A DNA stretch of 64,000 nucleotides from CAYRFQ01 sp964423615 (GCA_964423615.1 CAYRFQ010000010.1:1-64000), one strand, 5' to 3'. Positions 43,795 through 54,100 are shown, numbered from the stretch's first letter. Notes: generated from the sequence alone by a model not told the origin. Program-made: numbers and translations.

Positions 43795-46700
43795 ATGACT
43801 CCCGAAATCTTGAACAAAGTTGCTCAGGCCTACAAGCACTATTTGGGACTCCCTGACGATCAGCGAATTGCCTTTCTAGACCAACTGAGGTCGGAGGCGC
43901 CGGAAGTAGCGACGGTGTTGGAACGTCGACTGTCCGAGCCTCCCGCAGCGGTAACCATCGACCAGCAAAAACCGCCCCAAGGTTCGGAGGTCTCGACGAA
44001 CGACTACCAAAACGACTCGAACGATGCTGAGACAATAGATTGGCTAGCAAATGATAGATTGTCGAGCGAACAGGTCCCCTCGAGCATGGCAGGCCGCTAC
44101 GTGATCCAGGAAGAAATTGCCCGAGGTGGGATGGGGGCCGTTTTGCGTGCTAGGGATCCAGACATCGAGCGGATATTGGCCATAAAGGTCATGTTGCCCA
44201 AGTCTGCCCATAACGCCCGAGCCCAAAAACGTTTCCTGGACGAAGCCAAGATAACCGGTCAACTCCAGCATCCCGGCATCCCGCCAGTCCACGAAATCGG
44301 ACAACTCGAAGGTGGATTTCCATTCTTCGCTATGAAGTTGATCGAGGGAGAAACGTTTTCCAGATACCTCCGAGACCGAACAACGCCGGGCCAAGACTTA
44401 CCTCGTTTTCTCGGCATCTTCGGCCAGATTTGCCAGACCGTTGCGTATGCCCACTCCCAAGGAATCCTACATCGTGACCTAAAACCGTCTAACGTGATGG
44501 TTGGTGCGTTTGGCGAGGTCCAGGTCATGGATTGGGGGCTTGCCAAAAAGCTCACCCAGATGCCCGGAGAGGACGAAACGGTAACGATCGAACAAGACAA
44601 GTTCGATGCCGCTCTCGATCAACCAGGGATGTCTCAAACGGGGGACGTTATGGGGACTCCCGCATACATAGCGCCCGAGCAAGCACGAGGAGAAATTAGG
44701 ACCCTGGACCCGAGAGCCGATGTGTTTGGTCTGGGAGCGATCTTGTGTGAGATATTGACGGGAACTCCAGCGTTCCATGGAGGAAACGCCAGGGAATTGA
44801 TGACCAAAGCAGCCCAAGGTGATCTTCAAGACGCTTGCGAGCGGTTGGATAGTTGTGGCGTAGATCAAGAGTTGGTGACGCTAACGAAACGATGCCTGGC
44901 TCCAGAGCGCGAAGATCGGCCCAGAGATGGAGCCGAGGTAGCAACAATCGTCGAAATTTACGAGCAACGAGTTCAGGAGCGATTACGACAGGCCGAACTG
45001 GAAAGGACAGCCGCCCAGGTGAAGGCCGCAGAAGAAGCCCAAAGACTCCAGGTCGAAAAAGCCAAACGTCGGTTGACTGTGATGCTTGCTGCCGTTGGCA
45101 TGATGCTATTGCTGGGCGTAGGTGGTGCGACTTTGTGGTATCAAGATTACCTCAAACGAACGGAAATCGCCAGACAGAAGGATTACTACAAGAGCAAGGA
45201 AGACGGCCAGCAGTTACGCACTGTCCTCGACGCGATTGACAAGGTCCACATCGAATTCGATGGCAAACTCAAGCAGAAGAACGGCGTCTTCCACCTCCAC
45301 AACCGACGGAGGGACTGGACCGCGAAACTGCAAGAGGCCAGGGACACACTTTCCAAAAGGGGACACGAGTTACTTGCACGGATCGCGGGTACCGAGGCCG
45401 ATGAACTGAAAAATCGACTAAACAAGCTACAAATAGAGTTAGAAGAAGACATTAGAGATTGGGAGTTGGCTGCCAAACTCGGCGAAATCCGAGAGAGACG
45501 GATGATCCTTGTCAATAACCACTTGGATTCCCAATTCGCCTTGGAAGCTTATCCTCAAATCTTTCAAAAAGCTGGACTGAGTTTGCTCGAGAATGACCGC
45601 GACGAACTGGCTATTCAAATCCGTTCAATGCGAATCGACGACCAGATCATTGATTCGCTCTACGATTGGGTGAACGTAACTTACCTTTTCGAACCCAAAG
45701 CGAAAGAGCCCAAAGAACGCAGTGAAATCCGCAAACTCCGAAGGGAGTTGTTCGCTCTTCTCGCCTTGGTTGATGACAATAGGTGGGCCAAACGACTCCA
45801 CGACATGGTTGAGAGGGACAAGCTACGGGAGGACCAGGAGTACCTCAGGCAATTCATCGACAAGATGCCACGCGTTACGTCGCCTGCTTTGGTGGTTTTT
45901 ATAGGCCAGTTCGCGGCTGGGGACACTCCAGCTCAACGATCGTGGTTGAATATCGTGCGGGCGAGGTACGAGACCGATTTCATTCTTAACTTTGAAATCG
46001 CCACTCAGTTGACGCTGAGGTATCAATACCAGGAAGCCATCGGCTACTACCGGGCCGCAGTGAACATTAATCCGGAGGGTACAATCGCTTACTTGAACTG
46101 GGCGGTAGCCCTCAACCACCTTGGAATGTGTTCAGAGGCGATTCTTAAGCTCCAGAAGGTACTCGAACTCGACCCCAAGAATCCCGTTGTTCACGTGAAC
46201 TGGGGAGAAGCTTTGTATATGCTCAACAGATACGAGGAAGCAATTGCCAAAGCGCGGAAAGCTCTGACCCTCGACCCCGCAGAGGCGGGTGGGTATGCAG
46301 CTTGGGGTGCTGCTCTCGACGGTCTCAAGAAACCTCACGAGGCCATTATCAAGTTCGAGAAGGCCGCCTCAATCGATCCCGACGCAACCAACACGTACGT
46401 CAATTGGGGCATCACATTGGGCAAGCTTGGGAAATATCAAGAGGCTATTCTCAAATTCGAAAAAGCTGTAAATCTCGATACCAAAGAGCATAAAAGTTAT
46501 CTCAATTGGGGAATCGCGTTGGACCGCCTGGGCAGATACGACGAGGCAATCTCCAAATACAAACAAGCTCTGGACGTCAAGACCGATGCCAGAACCTACG
46601 TTAACTGGGGCTTAACTCTAGACAATCTTGGTAAGCCTGAAGAAGCTATTGCCAAGTTCAAGAAGGCCGTAACGCTCGACCCTGATGATGCCAACGCTTA

Positions 46701-48507
46701 TGCCCTTTGGGGAGGTGCTCTACTTGGTTTGGACAAAGCTGAGGAAGCCATCGTCAAGTTGAAGAGAGCAACGGAACTTGATCCGAAAAATGCTGTCGCC
46801 CAAGCGTTATGGGGCACGGCTCTTACCGACCTCAACAAACCTAGGGCAGCGCTTTCTAAGTTCGAAAAAGCGAAACAACTTGAACCTACGAATCCTGTTA
46901 TTACGGTCGACATGGCCCGTCCTTTGCAACTCTTGGGAGATTATGAAGCCGTCATCAACTTGTTCGAAAAAGAGGCAGAACGGCGCTCTCGTGCGGATCA
47001 CACCCACTATCGCCAATGGGGGAGTTGCCTGGTCAAGTTGAAAAAATATGCGGAAGCGGTGACGAAGTTCGAAAAGGCAGCCTCGTTGAATCCCAAAGAT
47101 GCTACAGTCTACACGAACTGGGGGATCACTTTGCAACATCTCAAGAAGGACCGAGAATCACTCAGTGTTTTACAAAAGGCTATCGATTTAGACCCGAATT
47201 ACACCCACCCACATCTAGCAATGGGCGATGGTCTCGCGACGCTAGGTAAGTTCCGTGAAGCCATCCATTGGTATCAAACAGCCAAGGACCTCCTCCCTAA
47301 ATCTCATCCTTATCATGCTCGATCCGAAAGACTCATTAGCAAAGCAAAGCACTACTTGCACCTCGAAAAGCAACTTTCCGATGTCTTGGCGAAGAACCAA
47401 AAAGTCTCTTTCGCTGTCCAACTTCAACTGGCGTTCTTGTGCCAAGGGTACAAAAAACGGTATCGGGATGCCGTTAAACTGTATTTTGACATCTTTGAAC
47501 GTAATCCTAACATCGCGAACAACTTGAAAAAGCGAGATCGGTACAATGCCGCTTGTGCTGCGTCCATGGCGGCCGCCCTACAAGGCGTCGAAGCCAAACA
47601 GATTGATGCGAAAGAAAGAACGAAACTGCGTCAACAAGCCCTCGGATGGCTCCGCTCAGACCTCGCAATGTATTCCCAGCAATGGAGGGAGGGGCCTACA
47701 AGCCTGTTTGCAACAGAGACCGTGTTGGAACAATGGGTTCGGGATAGCGATCTGTCACATGTCCGCAACAAAAAAGCCATCGGTCAATTTCCTCAGGACG
47801 AAAAACAGGACTGGCGAGCATTATGGTCGAACGTGAAGGCCATCCAGAAAAAGATCCGAGCTAGTTACACAAAAACCGTTTCCCAAGGCAAACTCTCGTA
47901 TCGATCTCCACAAAAATTTGATTGCGCCTATCACGACCACAAGCTCCAACTGCGAGCCGGTCGCGAATATACGATCGAATTACAGAGCTTGGCTTTTGAT
48001 GGTTTTCTTATCGTGCTCGATCCAAGTGGGAGTCGAAGGATCGCGGAAAACGACGATATCATTCCTGGGACGAACCATGATGCTCGCGTTCATTTCCGAG
48101 TTCCCAAGACGGGTGTATATGTTGTCCGGGTAACGACAGCTCAATCCCGACAGTTAGGGTCGTACGCCCTGCACGTGTTCGATCACGGCCCCGTGAAGGT
48201 CATTAATGACAAGCTCACGACGAAGCAGGCGGCGAAGATCCACATTCTTCAGGTGACCGCTGGCCGAACCTACGGGGTGGAGATGCATAGTAAAGAGTTC
48301 GATACGTTGCTACGTCTAGAAGACGCTCGAGGTAAACTCCTCGCAGAAAATGACGACATCAATGCTCAAACCAACAACCTCAACTCGCGAGTCACCTACA
48401 CAGCTGAAAAGACAGGCAACTTGAAAATCGTGGCAACGTCGTACGAACTTCAAGGACGAGGAAGATATCAGCTCATTGTCCGGGAATTTTCCAAACCATC
48501 AAACTGA
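43795..48507 (+). CDS. Receptor-like Ser/Thr protein kinase with 13 TPRs and two PPC-like domains
   Basis: Starting at ATG 43795 (GGAAG upstream) gives 1,570 residues. Residues 100-400 are a complete Hanks kinase: IARGGMGAVLRA, AIKVML, LHRDLKPSNVM, DWG in place of DFG (VMDWGLAKK, common in planctomycetes) and GTPAYIAPEQ. A coiled coil (ERTAAQVKAAEEAQRLQVEK) leads to one membrane helix near 425-448. A helical region (450-730), 13 TPRs of 34 residues (about 730-1180) and two pre-peptidase-C-like beta domains (about 1362-1465 and 1475-1568; both with AENDDI) are outside. The inferred role is to sense extracellular ligand and phosphorylate cytosolic Ser/Thr targets, possibly the FHA proteins. Confidence 0.9.
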   Translation: MTPEILNKVAQAYKHYLGLPDDQRIAFLDQLRSEAPEVATVLERRLSEPPAAVTIDQQKPPQGSEVSTNDYQNDSNDAETIDWLANDRLSSEQVPSSMAGRYVIQEEIARGGMGAVLRARDPDIERILAIKVMLPKSAHNARAQKRFLDEAKITGQLQHPGIPPVHEIGQLEGGFPFFAMKLIEGETFSRYLRDRTTPGQDLPRFLGIFGQICQTVAYAHSQGILHRDLKPSNVMVGAFGEVQVMDWGLAKKLTQMPGEDETVTIEQDKFDAALDQPGMSQTGDVMGTPAYIAPEQARGEIRTLDPRADVFGLGAILCEILTGTPAFHGGNARELMTKAAQGDLQDACERLDSCGVDQELVTLTKRCLAPEREDRPRDGAEVATIVEIYEQRVQERLRQAELERTAAQVKAAEEAQRLQVEKAKRRLTVMLAAVGMMLLLGVGGATLWYQDYLKRTEIARQKDYYKSKEDGQQLRTVLDAIDKVHIEFDGKLKQKNGVFHLHNRRRDWTAKLQEARDTLSKRGHELLARIAGTEADELKNRLNKLQIELEEDIRDWELAAKLGEIRERRMILVNNHLDSQFALEAYPQIFQKAGLSLLENDRDELAIQIRSMRIDDQIIDSLYDWVNVTYLFEPKAKEPKERSEIRKLRRELFALLALVDDNRWAKRLHDMVERDKLREDQEYLRQFIDKMPRVTSPALVVFIGQFAAGDTPAQRSWLNIVRARYETDFILNFEIATQLTLRYQYQEAIGYYRAAVNINPEGTIAYLNWAVALNHLGMCSEAILKLQKVLELDPKNPVVHVNWGEALYMLNRYEEAIAKARKALTLDPAEAGGYAAWGAALDGLKKPHEAIIKFEKAASIDPDATNTYVNWGITLGKLGKYQEAILKFEKAVNLDTKEHKSYLNWGIALDRLGRYDEAISKYKQALDVKTDARTYVNWGLTLDNLGKPEEAIAKFKKAVTLDPDDANAYALWGGALLGLDKAEEAIVKLKRATELDPKNAVAQALWGTALTDLNKPRAALSKFEKAKQLEPTNPVITVDMARPLQLLGDYEAVINLFEKEAERRSRADHTHYRQWGSCLVKLKKYAEAVTKFEKAASLNPKDATVYTNWGITLQHLKKDRESLSVLQKAIDLDPNYTHPHLAMGDGLATLGKFREAIHWYQTAKDLLPKSHPYHARSERLISKAKHYLHLEKQLSDVLAKNQKVSFAVQLQLAFLCQGYKKRYRDAVKLYFDIFERNPNIANNLKKRDRYNAACAASMAAALQGVEAKQIDAKERTKLRQQALGWLRSDLAMYSQQWREGPTSLFATETVLEQWVRDSDLSHVRNKKAIGQFPQDEKQDWRALWSNVKAIQKKIRASYTKTVSQGKLSYRSPQKFDCAYHDHKLQLRAGREYTIELQSLAFDGFLIVLDPSGSRRIAENDDIIPGTNHDARVHFRVPKTGVYVVRVTTAQSRQLGSYALHVFDHGPVKVINDKLTTKQAAKIHILQVTAGRTYGVEMHSKEFDTLLRLEDARGKLLAENDDINAQTNNLNSRVTYTAEKTGNLKIVATSYELQGRGRYQLIVREFSKPSN
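45990..47330 (+). repeat. 13 tandem TPR-coding units (102 bp period)
   Basis: Repeated 34-residue units of the form NWG..L..LG...EAI.KF.KA..LDP inside the kinase gene. Copies are diverged but aligned without gaps; the middle ones (NWGITLGKLG, NWGIALDRLG, NWGLTLDNLG) are most alike and suggest recent duplication. Confidence 0.85.
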
Positions 48508-48712
48508 CCTAAAGAAGCATTCCAAGTTTATTGACCATAGTCTTCATTAGGTGTGGTTTTGGACTTTGGTAGGACGGGTAGCTTGGTAGAATGTCACACA
48601 GACGAACGAAACGATTCTATGCGTGAACTGTAAAGCAACCTGTCGTCTTGGGTCCACGCCCTTGCTCCTGAGAGGGTCGTGGATTACACTGATGAATATC
48701 TGAGCACAAGGG

Positions 48713-48769
48713 GTCTGATCACAAATCGGTCACATTCGGAGATTGTGAGAGCGATCTGATTACAAACCC
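48713..48769 (+). repeat. Direct repeat upstream of tRNA-Leu
   Basis: GTCTGATCACAAA (from 48713) recurs as ATCTGATTACAAA (from 48753), about 40 bp apart and 33 bp before the tRNA. It could be an operator pair or chance. Confidence 0.3.
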
Positions 48770-48801
48770 CTCATCAAGAAGTGTTACTGGTTAGCAATCA
48801 A

Positions 48802-48884
48802 GCCGGAGTGGCGGAATGGCAGACGCTGGGGACTTAAAATCCCCTGTCCTTCGGGACGTGCGGGTTCGAGTCCCGCCTCCGGTA
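48802..48884 (+). tRNA. tRNA-Leu (UAA anticodon)
   Basis: An 83-base class II tRNA. The acceptor stem GCCGGAG pairs with CTCCGGT (one G-U) and A is the discriminator base. The anticodon stem is GGGGA/TCCCC with loop CTTAAAA, placing TAA at 48835-48837. A long variable arm TGTCC-TTC-GGGACG and a T-arm GCGGG-TTCGAGT-CCCGC are present. The 3' CCA is not encoded. It reads UUA, and UUG by wobble. Confidence 0.97.
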
Positions 48885-48982
48885 GTTGTAATGATCGTTT
48901 CCTCATCGCCGGGTAAGGCAGAACGACTCAAGCAGTGCGAACTCTTCGCTCGAGGCTCCAACCCCTCAAGCCCCCCCTTCTC

Positions 48983-50848
48983 TTAGTTTGCTTGCGATGC
49001 AGTGTATTCGTAACCAACACTCATAGGGATTCCCAGGGGCAAACCGACCTGCCAGAACACCAGTAGTAAAGCGGTCCAAACTATCAGGAATGCCACAGAG
49101 TACGGGATCATTAACGAAATCATGGTTCCGATCCCTGTGTTTTTCACATACCGCTGAGCGTAAGTTACGATGAGTGGAAAGTACGGCATCAACGGTGTGA
49201 TGATGTTGGTACTCGAATCACCCACACGGTAAGCCGCTTGGGTTAATTCTGGCGGGAGGTTGAGTTGCATCAGCATGGGAACAAAGATCGGAGCCAACAA
49301 AGCCCACTTGGCAGACGCAGAACCAACGAGCAAATTTACCAACGCAGCCAGAAAGATGATTCCCACAATAGTGACTTGCGGAGGTAGTCCGAGGAATTGC
49401 AAGAAGCTGGCTCCCTTGATCGCGATCAAAGCACCGATGTTGGACTTGCCAAACACATAGATGAACTGAGCCGCGAAAAACGCCAGGACTAAATAATACC
49501 CCATTGAGCTCATCGACTTACTCATTCCCGCAACGATGTCGCGATGACTTTTCACTGTTCCAGCAGCGTATCCGTAAACGATCCCTGGGATAATGAAGAA
49601 GAAAAAGATCAGCGGCACAATTGATTTCATTAAAGGCGCAGAGAAGGTGGAGAGCGCTCCGGTATTCGGATCACGGAAGAGGGAGTTCGCTGGAATACAA
49701 GCGGCTATCAGACCCAACGCAAGCACACCCATTGTAGCGAGAGCGATAATCATACCCTGTTCCTCGCTGGGCTTGAGTGCTTCGAGTTTGGGCATGTCGC
49801 TACCATCTCCATCAACAGGAACCGACTTCAACCGAGGCTCGACTATTCTGTCCGTCACATACCACCCCACAGCCACAATCAGCCCAGAGGAAGCCGTCAT
49901 AAAGAGATAGTTGCAAAGCACACCAACTTTGTAATTCGGGTCCAATAATTCTGCAGCCGCTTGCGTCAGCCCCTGCAGAAGTGGATCGAGACCTGACACA
50001 ATGAAGTTTGCGCTGAAGCCGCCCGATACTCCGGCAAATGCACACACGATCCCGGCCACGGGATGCCTCCCTGCGGTCGCAAAGATAACACCTCCCAGCG
50101 GTATCACAAGCACATATCCAGTATCCCCAGCGGTGTGACTCACTATGGCCACAACTAACAACATGGGGGTGATGAACGCCTTGGGGGTTAGATTTAGTAA
50201 CCACTTGATCACGGCGTTGATGAATCCAGTATGCTCTGCAACTCCCACTCCTAACAACGCCACTAACACCACCCCGAGCGGATGGAACCCTGTGAAGGTG
50301 GTCACCATGTCCGATAGGAAAGCCGCAAGCGCAGCGGGAGCCAGTTGATTCTTGATCTCGATCGGCTTCCCCTGCGGTTTCTCTTGGCCTTTCTCTGCTT
50401 GGCCCTGCTCTGCTTTGCCTTCTTCGTCTTTTTTCGCCTCGGCTCTCTTCGCTTTGACGTTCGCTTCCGCTACGTTTTTGGCGGCTGGGACATTTTTCTT
50501 GGCCACCAACGTTCGGGGATCGATGTCAGTGAACGTCACGAAGGACAAGAAGAACGAAGCCACCCAAGTCACAATCAGGGCTCCAAAAAACAACATCGCC
50601 GGGTCGGGGAGTTTGTTTCCGGCCCATTCGATGAAGTCCAAAAAGCGGCCAATGATTGTTTTGTTAGGTGGTCCAAGAGCCACTCCACCAAGAGCTTGTC
50701 GCTGCTCGGTGAAATGAGTCTCGTGAGGCTGTTCCGGGAGATTGAGCGGATTCGCGCCGGAAGCACCGGGCTCTTGAATCCGTGATTCCTCTGATTGAGA
50801 GCCTTCAGGAGTTGGTTGATTCTCGGGGGTTGGGTTGTCGGAACTCAT
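48983..50848 (-). CDS. AbgT-family transporter
   Basis: A 621-residue integral membrane protein with about 12 helices. AbgT landmarks are NKLPDPAMLFFGAL near the first helix, VGVAEHTGFINAVIKWLL, SHTAGDTGYVLVIPLGG, and the re-entrant GVSGGFSANFIVSGLDPLL. Known members import p-aminobenzoyl-glutamate or export sulfonamides. Two oddities: a 65-residue Pro/Glu-rich N-terminal extension, and a roughly 45-residue Ala/Lys/Glu/Gln-rich insert (AEANVKAKRAEAKKDEEG) between helices 1 and 2. No ribosome-binding site is obvious at the ATG. It is monocistronic and convergent with the tRNA. Confidence 0.88.
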   Translation of the reverse strand: MSSDNPTPENQPTPEGSQSEESRIQEPGASGANPLNLPEQPHETHFTEQRQALGGVALGPPNKTIIGRFLDFIEWAGNKLPDPAMLFFGALIVTWVASFFLSFVTFTDIDPRTLVAKKNVPAAKNVAEANVKAKRAEAKKDEEGKAEQGQAEKGQEKPQGKPIEIKNQLAPAALAAFLSDMVTTFTGFHPLGVVLVALLGVGVAEHTGFINAVIKWLLNLTPKAFITPMLLVVAIVSHTAGDTGYVLVIPLGGVIFATAGRHPVAGIVCAFAGVSGGFSANFIVSGLDPLLQGLTQAAAELLDPNYKVGVLCNYLFMTASSGLIVAVGWYVTDRIVEPRLKSVPVDGDGSDMPKLEALKPSEEQGMIIALATMGVLALGLIAACIPANSLFRDPNTGALSTFSAPLMKSIVPLIFFFFIIPGIVYGYAAGTVKSHRDIVAGMSKSMSSMGYYLVLAFFAAQFIYVFGKSNIGALIAIKGASFLQFLGLPPQVTIVGIIFLAALVNLLVGSASAKWALLAPIFVPMLMQLNLPPELTQAAYRVGDSSTNIITPLMPYFPLIVTYAQRYVKNTGIGTMISLMIPYSVAFLIVWTALLLVFWQVGLPLGIPMSVGYEYTASQAN

Positions 50849-51430
50849 GAGTCAATTGTCGATCGTGGTTAGTTTTTGTCAGGAACGTGAAGACGGTACT
50901 TCATCTGGAATTCAGTGCCCGTGGAAACTTTGGGCAGAAAACAATCGTTCCAGTTTACCGACATCAACATGGGGGAGAAAAGCAACAAAGCAAAAAGCTG
51001 AGAGATTTGAAGGGGGTTCAGCGCTTCTTGAACTTCGGGATGGTCGGTTTTCCGAATCGTCCATGAACCCTTCATGGTACAATTCGACAACGTCATTGAC
51101 TTTTGTTCGAGTGCGACAAGCATGCACAACATGATGAAATCAATCCCCGTTAGCTTTTTGTTGGGATTCTTGGTTTCGTGGCGGCCTCGACTTGTGCCAG
51201 AGTCACCGGGAATCATTACCGCGTTCGAACGCGAAATGCACGAATGGTTTTGCCCGCCCGAATAGTACCGTACGAGGAGACTGCAAGAAGAAAACTCGGG
51301 CGTTCGAAACGAATCGACAACGTCCTTGAGATGATTACAATGAAGTACACTTGCTTAGAGCTATAATAACTCTGCACAAGAGCTTCAGGATTCCAACTCC
51401 GAGCCGTAACCCTTAGAACAGAGGTAAGCA
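50849..51430. other. Divergent intergenic region, no gene seen
   Basis: 582 bp between the AbgT transporter and a small hypothetical gene. The frames inside lack ribosome-binding sites and read like noncoding sequence. Promoters for both flanking genes are expected. Confidence 0.45.
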
Positions 51431-51859
51431 ATGCCGCAGCAGTTCGAGGAAGCGGGACTCCGTTTCACTTTTCCCGACGATTGGACAATTGAACGCGAAA
51501 GCGATGAAGACAGTCTGAGTCTCACTCTGCAAGGTCCCGGAACTGCGTTCATGATGATCAGCCAGGATACCTCATCGCCCGATCCAGATGAAATGTTGGC
51601 AAGTAGTTTGGAAGCGTTAGAAGCCGAGTACGAGTACATGGAAGTAGAAGAGCGAGTGGACAGCTTTGCCGAACTCCCAGCCTTTGGACACGACGTTCAC
51701 TTTATCGTGCTCGATTTACCGAACACTTGTTGCGTCCGAACTTTCACCACTGATAACGCAACCTACATGATCCTCTGGCAAGCGACCGATACGGACATGG
51801 AACAGTTGGAGGAGACGTTTGAGGGTATCTGTCAGTCCATCGAGTTGATCAACAATTGA
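51431..51859 (+). CDS. Small acidic cytosolic protein, unknown function
   Basis: A 142-residue protein with AGAGG six bases before the ATG. It has no signal peptide and is strongly acidic (DESDEDSL-type stretches). The layout, with GLRFTFPDDWTIERE at the start and a final helix (METLEETFEGICQSI-like), resembles the PsbP/DUF1795-like fold, in which a small beta sheet is closed by a C-terminal helix. That resemblance is weak. It ends seven bases before the stop of the convergent neighbour. Confidence 0.65.
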   Translation: MPQQFEEAGLRFTFPDDWTIERESDEDSLSLTLQGPGTAFMMISQDTSSPDPDEMLASSLEALEAEYEYMEVEERVDSFAELPAFGHDVHFIVLDLPNTCCVRTFTTDNATYMILWQATDTDMEQLEETFEGICQSIELINN

Positions 51860-51866
51860 GCTCCGA

Positions 51867-52439
51867 CTACTCGATTTCGATGCGGACTTTTTGTGTCTTA
51901 CCGAACGAGGGACCAAAACCAACTAGTCGTTGCTGTCCAGGCTGTACGACGATTGGCACTCGCTTCGAAGAGCGTAATCGCAAGGGCGAAACAACCTTCA
52001 CTCGAACCTGCCGAACGTCGTTCCGTCGATTCTGGACACCCACCTCGAACGAACCCACGATTGACATTTCGGCCCAGTTGTTGGCAAATTGCAACAGCGT
52101 CACCTTCCGTCCCTCGACAGCCACTGCCACTTTATCCAAAATCATATAGGCGGCAGTCGTGTCGTTGTTGGTCCTGGCTTTGATGGATCCGTGAGGGAAG
52201 CGTATAGCAGTTGAAGGGCGTGAATCCGTGATGGGTCGCTGTGGTGAGTGTTTGTGCGATTGGTTGGAGTGAGTCTTCGCGGTGGGAGAGGCATGCGAAG
52301 GGGAAAGTTGCTCATTGGCTGCCCTGGCTTCAATCTTGGCCTTTCTGTGTTCCCAAAAGGCCGTCGAGACGACGAAGATGGCACCGACGATAGTGCTCGC
52401 ACCGGAAACTATCTCCGCGGTCTTTCTCTTCCCTGCCAT
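51867..52439 (-). CDS. Membrane-anchored hypothetical protein
   Basis: Starting at ATG 52439 (AGGAAG upstream) gives 190 residues. One hydrophobic helix near the N-terminus (IVSGASTIVGAIFVVSTAF) is followed by a basic coil, a Ser/His/Pro-rich low-complexity linker (about 45-85), and a beta-rich domain (VAVEGRKVTLLQFANNWAE) that could be Ig-like. No family recognised. It is convergent with the small acidic gene. Confidence 0.6.
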   Translation of the reverse strand: MAGKRKTAEIVSGASTIVGAIFVVSTAFWEHRKAKIEARAANEQLSPSHASPTAKTHSNQSHKHSPQRPITDSRPSTAIRFPHGSIKARTNNDTTAAYMILDKVAVAVEGRKVTLLQFANNWAEMSIVGSFEVGVQNRRNDVRQVRVKVVSPLRLRSSKRVPIVVQPGQQRLVGFGPSFGKTQKVRIEIE

Positions 52440-52625
52440 GAGCTTCCTGCTCCTTGGATGATGTCTTGCCTCCAAACTTTCGTTTTGGGAAGCAAGTTAT
52501 ACCCACCGTGGCGAAATGGACCAAGCCCAAAAGAATTCTCAAGTATACAATGACAGAATACTAAGGTGCTCTTCACCACTTCCTTTCAGGTCAGAAAAGT
52601 TGCAGCCGAGGTCAAGGAGCCTGTG

Positions 52626-54056
52626 ATGCATGACAAAGGACCCTATTGTGATTACCGGATGACGGTGCGTATCTCGATTCCCAACGAACCAGGCAAGTTT
52701 GCCGAGTTGGCGACCGTGATTGCCAACCAAGGGGCGAGCCTTGGAGCGATCGACTTGGTGAAGGTGAGCCGTACCAAAATGATTCGGGATATCACGTTCG
52801 ATGCCCAGAGCGAAGATCATGCGGAGACTGTCATCCAGGCACTCCGCGCCATCCCCAACGTCGAAATCCGCTCGGCCTCCGACCGCGTGTTTTTGTTACA
52901 TCTGGGTGGCAAAATCTATACCCGAAGCAAAATAAACGTTCGGACGCGAAACACCCTGTCCATGGCGTACACACCGGGTGTCGCTCGTGTCTGTAAAGCC
53001 ATTGCCGAAGAGCCCGAGAAAACTTACGCTTTCACGAGCAAGGCCAACAGTGTTGCAGTGGTTACCGACGGGTCCGCCATTCTTGGGTTGGGTAATCTCG
53101 GTCCCGATGCTGCCATGCCCGTAATGGAGGGCAAAGTCATGCTCTTCAAGGAATTTGCCGACATCGACGGTTGGCCGCTCTGCCTTTCGACCCAAAATGT
53201 CGATGACATCGTTAAGGTTGTCGAGGCGGTCGCTCCAACGTTCGGTGGGATCAATCTCGAGGACATTAGCGCACCGCGGTGTTTCGAGATCGAGGATCGA
53301 CTCAAGGAGTCCCTGGACATCCCGGTGATGCACGACGATCAACACGGGACGGCGGTGGCATTACTGGCTGCGTTGATGAATGGCTTGAAAGTTACCAAAA
53401 AAGACATCAGAAAGATCAAGGTCGTCGTAAACGGCCTCGGCGCTGCCGGCACGGCCTGTTGTAAGATTTTACTGGCGGCGGGTGTTTCGCAATTGACTGG
53501 GTGTGATCGGAATGGGGCGGTATTGGACGCATCCGGTCCCAATCTTGAACTCGCGAGAAAGAACATTCGGAGCGTGATCCAGTTCGACGAGCCATTTTCT
53601 ACCTTGAAGGAAGTTCTCAAGGGTGCGGATGTGTTCATCGGTGTTTCGGTTGGCAACATCCTTGAACCAGCGGACCTGGAGCAGATGGCACCGGACCGAA
53701 TCGTGTTCGCCATGGCCAACCCACAGCCGGAAATTTCGCCAGCGTTGGCTTTACCACACTGTCGAGTACTCGCCACCGGCCGGTCGGATTATCCTAACCA
53801 AGTGAACAACTTGCTAGCTTTTCCAGGAATCTTCCGAGGCGCTTTGGACGTTCGAGCCAGAGTGATCAACGAAGAAATGAAATTGGCAGCGGCGACTGCG
53901 ATTGCCGAGACGATTCCCGAAGACCATCTCACTGAAGACTATATCGTCCCCAGTGTCTTCGATAAGAAAGTGGTGCGGGTAGTGGCGAAAGCAGTTGCGG
54001 ATGCAGCAGTCGAAACCGAAGTGGCGAGACGCCGACCACCGGAATCCAGGGAATGA
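52626..54056 (+). CDS. NAD(P)-dependent malic enzyme with N-terminal ACT domain
   Basis: Starting at ATG 52626 (AGGAG at 52615-52619) gives 476 residues; the longer frame from 52566 has no support. Residues 12-80 are an ACT domain (VRISIPNEPGKFAELATVI), the usual amino-acid-sensing module. The malic enzyme part follows: SMAYTPGVARVC with the catalytic Tyr, KANSVAVVTDGSAILGLGNLG with the catalytic Lys, HDDQHGTA with metal ligands, and the Rossmann NGLGAAGTA. It decarboxylates malate to pyruvate. The ACT domain points to allosteric control by an amino acid. Confidence 0.93.
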   Translation: MHDKGPYCDYRMTVRISIPNEPGKFAELATVIANQGASLGAIDLVKVSRTKMIRDITFDAQSEDHAETVIQALRAIPNVEIRSASDRVFLLHLGGKIYTRSKINVRTRNTLSMAYTPGVARVCKAIAEEPEKTYAFTSKANSVAVVTDGSAILGLGNLGPDAAMPVMEGKVMLFKEFADIDGWPLCLSTQNVDDIVKVVEAVAPTFGGINLEDISAPRCFEIEDRLKESLDIPVMHDDQHGTAVALLAALMNGLKVTKKDIRKIKVVVNGLGAAGTACCKILLAAGVSQLTGCDRNGAVLDASGPNLELARKNIRSVIQFDEPFSTLKEVLKGADVFIGVSVGNILEPADLEQMAPDRIVFAMANPQPEISPALALPHCRVLATGRSDYPNQVNNLLAFPGIFRGALDVRARVINEEMKLAAATAIAETIPEDHLTEDYIVPSVFDKKVVRVVAKAVADAAVETEVARRRPPESRE

Positions 54057-54100
54057 TTGAGGAGGAAGAGCCGAAGAGGACACCAACCGAAAGGCCGAGC

